Source of the DNA: Combretum micranthum
Taxonomy: Eukaryota > Streptophyta > Magnoliopsida > Myrtales > Combretaceae
Assembly: GCA_024138025.1 (NCBI GenBank)
Contig: JAMXBD010000720.1
Coordinates: 372,001 to 436,000 of the forward strand
DNA length: 64,000 bases
Reading direction: 5' to 3'
Shown: piece after piece, positions 24,891 to 37,045 of the stretch
How positions within the stretch are numbered: position 1 is the first letter of the stretch
Layout: each line of letters begins with the position of its first letter
Position numbers and translations under genes: made by a program
The notes under the pieces: generated by a model
Databases searched by the model: none
What the model saw: the letters and a program-made list of their open reading frames with translations, nothing else
Told to the model about the DNA's origin: nothing

Positions 24891-26029
24891 TTCTTTTAAA
24901 TTGCAATAAAAACCCTTAGTCGTTTTGTAAAAGAATTGTTTCATATTTATAAAGTTTTTAAAAATATTGTATTACATTCATTAACCAAATTGTTTATATA
25001 TATAAAAGATACATTATGATTATGTGCATGTCCTTGCTAAGGAAATTACAAAGTGTCATATCTCACTATAATTAATGAAATCAAGTGTGTTTCTGATATA
25101 AGACAAGTGGTTGATCTTTTGCATCAAAATTTTGGTATCATAATGATGTATCTATCAAATTCCTGGTTATTTGAATGGCGATTGACAACCCATCATGTGT
25201 TTACATTTAGCTGGACATGCTAAAACGTAGAACCTACTATTAAACTATAATAAATACCATCACTAACTTTAAATCACACACATAGATGGTTAGGTAACTT
25301 CAATATATTATGGTCATAAGTACTTGCACAAATCACCCAATTAGATCTCCATTGAACATTACGCATTTCAACTTGGTGTAGCTCAAAAAAGAGACCATCA
25401 AACAAACATAAATAGCTACACTTAAGTATAATTGGATCTATATCCTAAATTAACATCTTAGTATGTAATATACATAAGTACATAGGCCATAGCAAAACAT
25501 GCATCTAAGGAGTTTCTATCTTCAAGTGTAATTAACTAATCTATCATCACATGGGTAGTCGTTTCCACTATCTTCATCCTCATAAGCCACCACTACAATG
25601 TGACTAGAAAGATTAAACACAATAAGTGTTATTTGAACCTAGGAAAAAAAAAAGAAAAAGAAAAGAGTGAGCGGAACTCAGTATGATACCACCACAAGCC
25701 TATATACTCATAAGCCAACTCAACAAAATCACATGCGAACATAAAACTAATATAATAGTAAATTATTTGTTATCTTTTAATTTATGTCCATCAAACAATA
25801 CATGGATAACTCAATATCTCAAACACACTTATATATTATATACACATATGATGTTAAGTACTTCCTAATATCCATAAGTCAAAAACCTAGATCTATCCAT
25901 AATCATATCTAAGAATGACTCCACACAGGGATAGCATAACACAAGGATCATCGAGGGTGCTACGTTAGCATAACCGGTACTCTTGATCCACCAACTACAA
26001 CCAAACACACGTAATAAATAAATTGTATA

Positions 26030-26132
26030 GTCGGCCAATGGCCTTAACCTAGTAGCATCTCCTTTGATTTTTCAAGTGAAGGGTACTAAGTTCGAATCTC
26101 CTCATCCCTGTTATAATGGAAAAAAAAAAAAA
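26030..26132 (+). mobile_element. tRNA-derived SINE in copy B
   Basis: This is the paralogue of 16465-16567. Box A lies in GGCCTTAACCTAGTAGCATC and box B is AAGTTCGAATCTCC. It ends TGTTATAATGG followed by a poly-A of about 12. Confidence 0.55.
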
Positions 26133-26507
26133 GTATAGTCTAGTATTGATTTAGTCATTTTGGTTTTCTATCTTAAACAAACACAACCAACAAACAACTA
26201 AATATACCTAGAACATCATCTTGATGTGTAACTAAAGCTATAAGATTCCTAGAACTTGATATAAGAAGTTTTCAAGATCATCTTTCATCCCCTAAGTTCA
26301 CTTATTCCATATTAGATTTATATATTTCTACATAAACCAACTTATGGTTACCGTATGGTTATTTGAAATGAAATTTATTTAATTTGATCTTATGTTGACT
26401 TCAAGGTTTAAAGTTTAAGTGAACCTTAAAGAAAGGAGTCAAACATTTTTCATGAGTTTTAGAAGTAAATTTTATAATGTAATGTAGTTATACTGAACAT
26501 GACATGT

Positions 26508-27070
26508 ACACAAGCTCATGTAGGATTTCTTAAGAATTCTTTCCAAGAATTCACTATCCTCTCTTTAAAATGTTGCTATCAACACCTAAATAGCAAATTT
26601 TCATTACCAATATATTTACCTTGTTGAAAACTACAAAACACGGAAAAAAAATTATAAAATTGCATTGAGGATTCTTCCAGCGTTGTAAACAGTGGTCGGG
26701 AGGAAAGGCAAGAAATTGTAGTAAAGTAAGAAAGAAAAATAAATGGTTGTTACACTTCTTATGATTTAAATATATGCTTCTCATCTAACGTACCTTTTGG
26801 ATTTTATGCTATGATAAAATTGCTCATATTTTAAAAGAATAAAATGATACACTTCTCCCCTTCTATGTGATTAAATTTATTTAGATTATTTCATAGAACT
26901 TGCCTATCAATGTTTATTTGTCGAATCACGTTGATGTTGACAATGCATAGTCAAGATTAGTCTCTTTCATTATTGGCCACTAAAGTATGGTTCCTTGTGA
27001 ACCCAAACTTATTAATGGATTTATTTAGTTCATGAACCTTATTAAGAAAGATTGGAATTGACTATAACTA
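26508..27070. other. Gene-free AT-rich region
   Basis: No coding feature, repeat boundary or inverted repeat is recognised. Confidence 0.4.
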
Positions 27071-27680
27071 TGCAAGTGAGGTGGGGTACACAGGCCAACC
27101 CATTTAACCTAAAAAAAAAATAAAAAAGCCGCTTTGACTAAAAATTTCAACTCGCTTTACTATTGGGACATTCTAGCCTACCCCATATAACCTAAGGGCT
27201 AAAGCAAGCCAAACTACTTGTGGTTGGTTGGGTTGGCCCACGAACTTACATAAGTTTTTTTTTTTTTTCTAAGTATAAGCAAACTCATGAAAGTTAACAA
27301 AAAAAAAAAAAAATCTAGTAATAAACAACTATATGTAAATATGCATTAAATAATCAATCGTATTAAAAGAGAAAGAAAGTAAAATGTTAATGTTAAATAA
27401 TAATTTTTTATCATAATCTTATGTGTATATTATAATCTTTATCAATTTTTTATCCTTTTTTTTATTTTGATTAAAAAGTACATTTACATTTAGTGTGATT
27501 ACATTGCAATGTTAAAAAGTTGCCCCAAAAAAAAAAAAGAAAAAAAAATCTTAGCTAGTTGGCAAGTTGACTTACATAACCTGCCAGCCCATGTAAGATA
27601 GGGCGGGCCATAATGCAGGCTTGCTCACATAGGCCATGAGCTAAAGTGGGGCAGGATAGGTTGGCCTGCTTGTATTACTC
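27071..27680. mobile_element. Non-autonomous hAT-like element, family 3
   Basis: The left end contains CACAGGCCAACCCATTTAAC. The reverse complement of the right end contains CAAGCAGGCCAACCTATCC. Both subterminal zones are rich in GGCC/GCCC words while the middle is AT-rich with poly-A and poly-T runs, the usual look of degenerate hAT MITEs. No target duplication was found, so the ends are approximate. Confidence 0.45.
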
Positions 27681-27753
27681 TAGAATTAAGGTTCGATCCC
27701 AATAACCTATATTTTAAATTCTTCATGTTAAATCTCCCTTAATAATTTGAAAT

Positions 27754-28040
27754 GAGTAAATTACACTAGAAGGTCATAATATTTGTTGGTAAATTTATTT
27801 AAGGTCACAACGTTTCAAGTGTCTCATTTGAGGTCACAATGTTCAAAGGAAGTCAATGGAGGTCACTATTAACATATGTCAACAAAATAAAATTTAAAAA
27901 ATCCATCATGTTGTGACACGTATCAATAGTGACCTTAATTAAACCATTTGAAACGTTATGATCTTAAACAAATCATTCGAAACGTTATGACCTAAAATAA
28001 ACTTACTTCAAAACTTGTAACATTCCGATATAATTCATCC
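27754..28040. mobile_element. MULE-type MITE with a 10-bp target duplication
   Basis: The left arm GAGTAAATTACACTAGAAGG continues for about 65 bp and matches the reverse complement of the right arm at roughly 75 percent. The element is flanked by identical AATTTGAAAT at 27744-27753 and 28041-28050. A 9-10 bp duplication is characteristic of Mutator-like elements. It has no coding capacity. A relative lies at 49445-49730. Confidence 0.75.
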
Positions 28041-28050
28041 AATTTGAAAT

Positions 28051-30477
28051 AATCCTAACTTTTTTATGCCTTGTCACCATAGTCAAGAAGAAGAAGAAAA
28101 CAAAATCCAAATCATTAGTAAACCAAACTTGAAGCTATAAATTGAATTTAGCCATCTATAGTACTTATTAAGAAATTAAATAAAAAATTCAGAACTGTGA
28201 TAAAGAAGTAAGATAATATTTTCAATACAATTAATGGGAAGAGGGAAGGAATCAAAGAGGGGCCGAAAGTCAATGCAAAGAATTAGAATTAAAAAAATTA
28301 AAAAGAAAAGAAAATTTTGAATAGAAGAAATAGAAAATGGAAAAAGAAAAGTCTGTTTAATGGAAATATATTTTCTCTAGATCCAGTATTTTGGTATAGG
28401 AGTATAAAGTATTGAATGCATGACATAAATGGATTGATGTTTATGTTTAGTTTTTCTCAATCTTTTCTTCTTTTTTTCAATTTATTCTCTTAAAATATTA
28501 TCATGTGAAGTCAATAGTTGAGACTATTAAAAAAAAAAAAGATGATATCATCATAATATTGTAAAATATCTTTATGAATTAAGATAATATCAACTATTGA
28601 TTTATAAATTAAAAAAATGAAAAAAGAAAAATAGAGGGGCAAATCTATCTATATACATATAACTACACACTATTTGCTCATTAGCCGCAGTGGGTGTGTG
28701 GTATTACACTACTACATTTTCTTTAAGTTGCTCTTTAAAATGGGAGAGAGACTTCGGGTAATTTATATGCATACAATATATATAAATAATTTTTTATACA
28801 TATAATAATTATTTTAAAAATTATCCACCTATTATATATTAAAATATAATTAATAATTACATCAAGGCATTAGTTTTTTTTCTTTTCCCCTCTCTTTTTC
28901 TTTCTTACCCTTTGATTTGCTGTCCTTTTTCCTAACAGTGGAAAATACATATTTTCCCTTTTCTTTCCCTCTATCTATATTCCTTTCCCCTGCTTCTTCT
29001 CAATCTGAACACAAGCCACAGGTGATAATTTCTTGGGGGATGCATCCACTTTAAGGAATCCATCAAGGACTCCCTCATTGAAAACAGTCTAAGCTGGCAA
29101 TTTCATTTTGAACTCAAGTTCAGTTTGGAATTACTAACTGCAAACTCATGCTATTTTGATTATTAACAGGAAAAAGTAAATAAACATAAATCATATAGTA
29201 ATAAATGCTTTTGAACTATTTATAATATTCATTTAATCTAAACTTTACAATAATTAAATATTGTTATATTAGAAATTACAGTTGCCAGTGACTTTTACCA
29301 ATAAATGAACTCATAGTTATCAAACTATAATGGAAAAAATTATATTGAAATTACGGGGAAAAAATCATTTAAATCAATTAGTAGCTCTGATGATCATTAA
29401 TAATTGCGAAAGTCCTCAATAAAAAGGATAGTTGCTAATATGGCCGTATACTACATCTTATAATTTCTTAGCACTAAAAATTATTATTATAAGCAATTTT
29501 TAGAAATTATTATAACCAATTTCACAGTATTAAACTTTGTCAGTAATAAATGTTAACGAGTAGTGAAAAACTTTATCGAAACAAGGCTGCGATTACATTC
29601 GATTTTTTGTACGTTTTTTCTTTATAAACTCCAATACAAAGAGAATAGACATAAGTAAAATTGAAATTAGTCAACTCTATAGAAAAAAAAAAAAAGTCAA
29701 TAGGTCCAGAATCAGTAAATTATCTATTCCATAACTTTAACTATAGATCATCAACTTTCCCAAACTTAAGGCTATTAAGATCTAATAAATCGATCCAAAG
29801 TTTATGATTTAATGGCCTAATCGAACTTTATATTTAATTAATTATTGGGCTAAACAAAGTAGGACCGAACTGGAGGACAAGTACACCCTTATGACTATGA
29901 CAGTAAGTACACTGTATAAAGCAGAATGGTCGGAGCATTTAGGTATGGGTGGTTGCCAGTTTGATGTACAAAAAGGAACATGAATGGACTTTTATATTGC
30001 ATTATTAATTTGTACTACAGCATGATAGATATTTTTTTATAATAATAGTGCCATCATGAAAATGGAGAACAATGATGATGAAATCCTGTGTCAGGCCTTT
30101 TTCTTTACGGATTTGATTGCATGCTGGAGAAAAAAAGAAAAAGAATTAGATTTGGTGAGAGAGAGCATGTGGCCAACCATGCTATTGAATGGCTCATATC
30201 TGGTCATAGAAAAGCTGTCCCTCTAGGTTTGTTTAGTGGTCGATTTGTTTGGTACGGCACATTTTGTTTATGAGGTAATTGAAAATTCTATTTGTAAAGA
30301 TGCGGGTATACTTTTAAAATGGGTTCATGTGCAAGCGTAAATTAATATTTTTAAATTTTAGATAATTAATTATAAAATTAGAATAATATTACATTTGATA
30401 CTTATATCCAATTGAACCTTATTATGTAAACATTAGTATCTACTTAACTTAGTTAAGATACGTTAAACAAGTTAGAC
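28051..30477. other. Gene-free AT-rich region
   Basis: This is a long stretch with no recognised gene. It has purine-rich (28240-28360) and pyrimidine-rich (28860-29000) segments. A short open frame at 30088-30273 has no recognisable domain and no support from context. Confidence 0.4.
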
Positions 30478-30712
30478 TAGGACTGCAATTGAATCGAGTC
30501 AAGATAATATAATATTAAGTTTAGACTTGAACTGGCTGAACTTAAATTTTTAAGATAGAGATTGACTTGATGTGGTAATACGTAAGCTCAGGCTCAACTT
30601 AATTGAGCTTATTTAGGCTCATTTTTTTTTATAAAAATATTTTAATTTTAATTAAAATAATATTGATATCCAAACTCTATTAAAATTTATGTTCACTCAA
30701 GCTCAATTTTCC
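30478..30712. mobile_element. Fragment of hAT-like family 2
   Basis: The fragment starts GGACTGCAATTGAATCGAGT, close to the GGGACTGCCAATTC end of the elements at 13197 and 17668, and continues with GGCTCAACTTAATTGAGCTT-type words. The other end is not identified. Confidence 0.35.
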
Positions 30713-33040
30713 TAATTTCCCCAAGATTTAAATATAATAAGTTATACGAAAAGAAATCAGTAAATTTGAATCATTAATTTTAGATAAGTAGTTTATACAA
30801 GTTATATAATTATAAATATTAAATTTTATCAATAAGAATTAAATTTAATTAATAAATATCAATTTACTTAGTTATAAGTAATTAAAATTTACTAAGAAAA
30901 ATAAAAAAAATAAATACAGGAGCATAAATTGATTATAAGAATAATTAATTGAATTAAAAGTTAAATTAAATAAACATGGTATATGTCATAGGAGTAATTA
31001 ACATAAGTTATATACGTCTTTACTCTTCTCAATGTATATTCTATATTTGCAAACCTTCCTAACCACACTCCTCTCCTTTTTTTTCATCTTCAAGAAAAAC
31101 CAAAGCCCTCACTCTCATACTTCTCTTATAAGTCACTCTCTCAAATATTCTTCAATAAGTTATCTTTCTCTCTCTAAAAACTCAAACCTATAACCCATCT
31201 CTCTCTCGAATTTTACAACTATCCAACAGCAAAATAAGGTAAAATCTATTTCAAATCTTAATCCTTCATTTCCTTTAACTAACTGAAACTTCTAATTAAT
31301 AGGAAAAACAAAATTAAAGAACAAGAGGAGGTTGGGAAAAGATACAAGCTTCCACAACTTGCATGCAAAGAGTGGAAGTAGTAGTAGTTAGATTCTTGTT
31401 TGATTGATACTTTCTAGATAAGTTATCCTAACTTTAATAATATGCTATTGTGATGATTTGATTTTTTTCATTATGAGTGTAGATCAATAATTGCATGTTG
31501 CAAATAAGTTGATATAATGATCTATGTATGAAAAAAACAAGGCTTGAACACTTTGAAACCAATGAATAATAGATGTTTTTATTAATCTTTTGATGTTGTA
31601 ATTGCATAAAATTTAATATAAACAATAATTAGATGAAAATGTATGATTAATACATGTTTTCAATGAAAAATGAGTGTTGGAAATAGATTAAATCATATTA
31701 AAATACGAAACATCAAAACATGACAAAAACTAGGTTCTTGGGTGACAAGTGGTGGGAGTTTAGAAGGGTGTACCGGCTAAATTTTCTTGTCCTTTCCCTA
31801 AAGAAGTGTGTTGGCCAAAACCATCCGTGTGTGTACAACACATAGGTGAGCAGAATTGGACCAAAATAGGTCTAAATTGGTCTCAAATTGGTCAAAAGCT
31901 GTTGAGTTTCAATATATTTTCCCCTATCTTAATCCAGATTCAATGTTATTTGAGCTAAAACAATGTTAAACTAGTCTAAATCGGTTGAGCTAGCCTAAAA
32001 ACATGTTAAACAATAAAACTAAAAATTTGGTGTTGAGAACCAGCCTAAAGTAAGTGAACTAGTATGATATATTCGCAGTAATATGCTGAACCAAATTTGT
32101 AATTAATTGTTTAAAATTAATAAATTTGAATTTAATTAAATATTTATATATTAAATGTAAATAATATATTTTTATATAAAATTATGAAAATTAAGTTGAA
32201 TAATTAAATAATATAACAGACACAAATATCATTCGAAAAATGTGAGTTTAGGCTTAAAAGGAATAGAGCAGGGTCTAATAACATGACTGGGTATATTCGG
32301 CTTAACTATAATATAAATGGATTAACTTAACCCAATATGAGATTTCTTAATTAATTAAGGCCTAATAGCTTAACATAAAGTCATTTACTGAAATTCCATT
32401 TATTAGACTAAGTTACTATATAATGAGTCTAAGAACTATGTTAAGCTTACTTTGGACTTTAGTGCATATCAATAAGTTAAATATCTAAATTTATCTCTTT
32501 GGACTTGATATAAACCTTTAGTTAATACTTTGAACAAAGTAAGTTAAACCTTAAATAAAGCGTGTTATATATGTGACTTTAACTTGACTTATTAATTTAC
32601 TTAAATTAAAGATCTAAATTTTGCTTGTTGCATTTGTATTAGAATAAGCATGTATGATCATAGCGTGTGTCCTTGTGTTATTGTGTATTGAGTTTCGGCT
32701 CATTCCCTTCTTTTTTAGGTTATGAAGATGATTTGATCAAGATGCTATGATCACATGGACTATGGGTTGAATATTTGTGAGAGACTAGACGAGTTGAACG
32801 TTTAGATACATAGGATATTGTATTGTTATTTTTCTAAGAGTATGATATCAATATTGGGAGGTTTTCTATGCATTAATTAGAGATTATTTCGAATGATTTG
32901 ATTACATAACTTTATTAGAATTTCTTATTTACAAAACTTAAGTAAGATTTCTTTAATCTAAAATTGGTTAGAAACTTACTTAGTTAAAGATAGTCTTTGC
33001 GTATAATACTTAAATGTTATATGTGATAGAACCATTGATG
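30713..33040 (+). other. Possible decayed gypsy LTR
   Basis: A CT-rich leader-like stretch at 31060-31240 is followed by repetitive AT-rich sequence and a segment near 32640-32720 (TCGGCTCATTCCCTTC, then TTATGAAGATGATTTGA). That segment resembles the order seen in the probable chromovirus LTR near 45450 (TCGACTCATTATTATTTC). No LTR ends were found, so this is only suggestive. Confidence 0.25.
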
Positions 33041-33049
33041 CTCTAAACC

Positions 33050-33280
33050 CTATTTAGGGCGTGATGGATACAAACATAATGGAGACGTTTTAGAGAAGCT
33101 TCTTTATTACTCGTAATTTTAGCAATATATAGAATCACCCCAAATAAGGAGATAAGCCTCTTATTTATAGAAGTTAAGGGCTAATACTAACCATTGGATG
33201 ACATTTAGATATATAGCTGGGATCAAACGTTATTAATAACCCTTGGATCATTCACCCTTGAGGATCCAATAACGTGTATC
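33050..33280 (-). promoter_or_regulatory. LTR-like promoter segment with TATA box
   Basis: On the minus strand CTATAAATAAGAGGCTTATC (TATA box about 33157-33167) is followed by a leader-like sequence ending near GGTTCTATCAC. This is the layout of a Copia-type LTR U3/R/U5. No second LTR, coding part or clear primer site is present. Confidence 0.3.
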
Positions 33281-34864
33281 TATTTCTTCCTTTTTTTTTT
33301 TTTTTGCATGGGTATAGGTTTTGGATGTGAGCACCTAGAGACTTCTAATATACAGAAGAAGGCTTAGCTCCATTATAAAAGAGTCCATTTTTATTATAAA
33401 TAAACTCAATTATTGTTTTACTCCACCGAAGCCTTTTAGAGTCAAATAAATCTCAAATCATCTTAGAAAAACACATTTTTAGTCAACTTATTTCCCTATC
33501 AAGAAAATCAAGTAAAGACAAGAGCAAAAAAAATCAATCTAGTCATCCCACTTCAAGCCTTTAAGCCATATTGCTCTAAGATATTTCTAATTAAATACAA
33601 TCTCTTGGACCCCTATCACTAGTCCAAGAAGCTTGTCCATGGCATTAAATTGACTCAAAGACCTAATTGCTAAACTGATTCTTCAACAATTTTGGGACTT
33701 TAGTAATGTTTTGAATAAATAAGTGTTCTCTCAATTTTGATGTCCCAGCCAATTATAGTCAAACAAATAGGTGATGGAAATAACATAAAACTCACATAAA
33801 GTTTGTTCCATTTTTTTTTTCTTTTATGGTAACGAAAGTTTGCTCCACTTACCATTTTGTTGAATTATATATGATCAAAATATTAGATTGCAATATCAAA
33901 ATTTGAAATTAAAAAAATATTTATTCGCATAAAACAATGTTTCCCAAGCAAAAGGTTAGATCTACCACTTTCTCACAATGTTAAACCAACTAACCTATGG
34001 TATAGTTGTTCTATAATAAATGATAACAAAGAAGAAAAATATTAAATTCATTTATCGTGCTAAGACTCTCGGATTTGCGGAATGAATATCGGCTTGGCTA
34101 TCTTTTGTTGTCAAAAGAAACCAAGCCTATTGTGAATGTCTTTCAGTATATGAAGCACAACCCAATTTTATTTGTACTTTTACCAGCTAGTGAAAGAAAA
34201 AAAAAATGGAAATGCCTATTTGGTTTATCTCGTTAGATTATTTTCAAATTTTGATCGAGGATCATTATTTCCGAGTCCTCATTCCACAAAGAAGAATAAA
34301 TAAATAAATAAATCGAATTCTTTGATGAATTCTTGTTTTTAATCACATTTTACAGGTTTGAGGATTTATCTTTTTTGTTTTTAATGTTATTCAACAATAA
34401 ATAGTTTGATAGTATGGGCTTGTTGTTGATTTATATAAAACATGAACCATTTATTTTTAGGAGAGTAATTTAATAGTTAAAAATATACTTATCAAAATCG
34501 TAAGTCAAATATACGTTTCTATAAGTTTATATTTTTCTATGTTTTTTTCTTAATTAAAACAGATGCAAAATTGATTAGGTGCAGACTTTAGGTTGAATTA
34601 TGAATTTAGGAGTACAATTCTATAAGATTACGATTTTAGCAGTTTTGTATGATTTTATACGATTATACCAATTTTATACGTTCCAATGAATAATCAAATC
34701 ACGATTTTTACAACTATTACTAAAATCCAAGCACTTTTATAAAAATTTAGATTAAAAGAGCCATTGGCACATTTCATGTTTTTTTTTAATACAAACTATC
34801 TTAAATAGGTGCAAGACAGGCTTGTAGCTTATCAAATTGACTTCTTGAAATAATAATAATAACA

Positions 34865-34907
<43 letters not shown>

Positions 34908-35271
34908 GGAAACAATATAAATGAAATTAATTATGAAGAAAAGTCCAGTTTATTATGCAGGGTGAAGATGCATGACTACAACATCGAGACGTGCATGATT
35001 GATGAGGTATCTGCCCCTCCAAATTGCCTCATGGCTTAGGCTGTTTTAGATTTGACTTTTGGGTTAAGTTTGAAAATTGAAACGACCTAAAAGATTCCAT
35101 CGAATTTTTCTAAGTAATTGGTGTCGGTTTTAAGTGGGTAACAGTTGGAAGCCTATAAAAAAGAAGATATTTTTGTGGTTAATTTTATAGCCTTGCTAAA
35201 GAGTATTATTTTAGATTAGCTTAGCTTGACCACACATTTATAATGTGCATTCTTTATAAAAGACAGCACTT
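33281..35271. other. Gene-free AT-rich region
   Basis: No coding feature is recognised. The (AAT)n microsatellite at 34859-34906 is the only clear structure. Confidence 0.4.
34859..34906. repeat. (AAT)n microsatellite
   Basis: An almost pure run of AAT trinucleotides, about 14 uninterrupted units. Confidence 0.9.
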
Positions 35272-35625
35272 ATTAATATAATGATATAATTGCTCGTAGT
35301 GTTACCATACCAACGTAATGAAATAAAAAATAAAGAAATTTTTATTAATATAATGATATAATTGATTGTAGTGTTAACATACGAACGTGATGAAATGAAG
35401 AATAAATTTTTTTTATTAATATAATGATATAATTGATTGTAGTGTTAACATACCAACGTGATGAATGAAGAATAAAGAAATTTTTATTAATATAATGATA
35501 TAATTGATTGTAGTGTTAACATACCAACGTGATAAAATGAAGAATAAAATTTTTTTTATTAATATAATGATATAATTGATTGTAGTGTTAACATACCAAC
35601 GCAATGAGTGAAGAATAAAGTAGGG
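35272..35625 (+). repeat. 72-bp minisatellite, about five copies
   Basis: The landmark AATATAATGATATAATTG starts at about 35274, 35346, 35418, 35488 and 35560, giving a period of 70-72 bp. Each unit goes on with TAGTGTTAACATACCAACG and GAAGAATAAA. Units 2-5 are much more alike than unit 1, as expected for tandem amplification. The open frame this creates on the minus strand is an artefact of the repeat. Confidence 0.9.
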
Positions 35626-36156
35626 TTGTAGTGTTACGAGAAGGAGCAGAAACTACCTCTTTTAATGTCATCCCCCACCGATAATAATTTATAAAATTAA
35701 AAATAATCATGACGTATATTATTTATTTAATTTTTTTTTACATTTTATTTTTCTTACTATGTAAAAATCGCACTATTTAAAATATTAGATCAATCAATTG
35801 TGATTAGAGAGGGACTCGCTGTGGCCAAGAATTAGTGTGTAACAAATGGGTCGTGATTCTATAATTATGAAATAGGTTGGAATTGGATTAGCCCTAGGCC
35901 AGTTTTGGGCCGAATCCAAAGACCCGGTAGGCAACTTGATTTAAGATCAACCTGCGAACCCTCATTTTTTTTTTTAAGTTCTAACTCTAAATTTAAAATA
36001 AAATTTTGATATGTAGTATTTAGCCCACAGCGTAGAGAGTTGTCAATGATGCGCTTTTATTGATATACCATTACTTATAATTTGAGTTATATCCTTATAC
36101 TGTGTGAGAAAAATTTAAAATTATAAAAAAAGAATTAAAAAAATCCTACATTAAAC
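35626..36156. other. Gene-free region
   Basis: No coding feature is recognised. A patch at about 35870-35960 is richer in G+C. Confidence 0.35.
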
Positions 36157-36968
36157 ATTGTCACGGTTTGGTTCGGATTTGGAATTAGACCCGAACTACT
36201 GGTTCTCGGTTCCAAAAATGGTGGAACCGGAATTGGATCAGTGGGAGCAGATCCAATTCCTGGTTCTTAGGAAACGAGAACCGTGAAATAAAAAAAAAAT
36301 CAATTAAATAATTTACTTAATTTATGTAAGAAAAAATACAAAATAAATATTTAACTTGAAATAACATTGAGTCTAACAATAATTGTTCATAGCACTAGTT
36401 AAAAGAAATTATACAATTGCGTATTTATTTATATACAATCATTTGAACTTTTTTAGTTGTTATATTACTAATGTGACACTATAAAATATTCAAGATACAA
36501 AAAAGTCTTAACAATACAAAAACAAGTCATACATTGTTAAGAAAGAAAGTCTACTTTGGTTAAAAATTTACATAAACTTAATAATATATGATTTCAAATA
36601 TATTTTATTACTTGTGTTATTAACAAATAACACATTAAATATTGTTAATAGGAAATATTTTTTTTTATTCATATGAAAATAGTTTTAAATATTTGTTTTT
36701 AATTGTAACTTTTTTATAATTTTCTTCTCTTTTTTTTTTTCATTTTTTTTATAATTTTTATGGCATAGAACTACGAGAACTGCCAATTCTTGAACCAACG
36801 GTTCTAAAATCTTTGGGTCATGCAGTTTTAGGGTTGAAACCATAAGGAGCAGCCAGAATTGATGGGTCCTTTGCCTGTTTAAACCCGCCATCCCGGGCCG
36901 ATTCTTGGTTCAGGAACCGCAGATGATGGGTCAAGTCGGTTCTCAGTTCGAAACCAACCTATAATGAT
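36157..36968. mobile_element. Non-autonomous hAT-like element, family 1 copy b
   Basis: The left end (CATTGTCACGGTTTGGTTCG) resembles the reverse complement of the right end (CATTATAGGTTGGTTTCGAA). Both subterminal regions are dense in GGTTCC/GAACCG words. The AT-rich middle is homologous to that of the element at 8056-8776, so the two are copies of one family. The boundaries are approximate. Confidence 0.55.
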
Positions 36969-37045
36969 GTCTATCCACATAATTAAAGAATGAGATTTTC
37001 ATTCCAGTAAAAGTATATATAAATCAAATTCAATATACTTAAATG

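Larger units (their letters stand above)
16959..26507 (+). repeat. Tandem segmental duplication, copy B
   Basis: It begins with the same TGAACCTGCTAATTG as copy A, only about 10 bp after copy A ends, in direct orientation. Without the 4939-bp hAT insertion and its duplicated octamer it is about 4.6 kb. It also has a 115-bp segment at 18412-18526 absent from copy A. No gene other than the hAT transposase relic is visible. Confidence 0.9.

Noticed and set aside
27691..27700. GTTCGATCCC, which resembles a tRNA T-loop or polymerase III box B
   Set aside because: There is no cloverleaf partner, box A or A-rich tail around it.
30088..30273. 61-codon plus-strand open frame
   Set aside because: Short, no domain, no context that would support a gene.
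35416..35604. Open frame with internal protein repeats
   Set aside because: It is the minus-strand reading of the 72-bp minisatellite.
35272..35625. CRISPR-like array of repeats and spacers
   Set aside because: The units are contiguous 72-bp tandem copies without unique spacers, in plant DNA.
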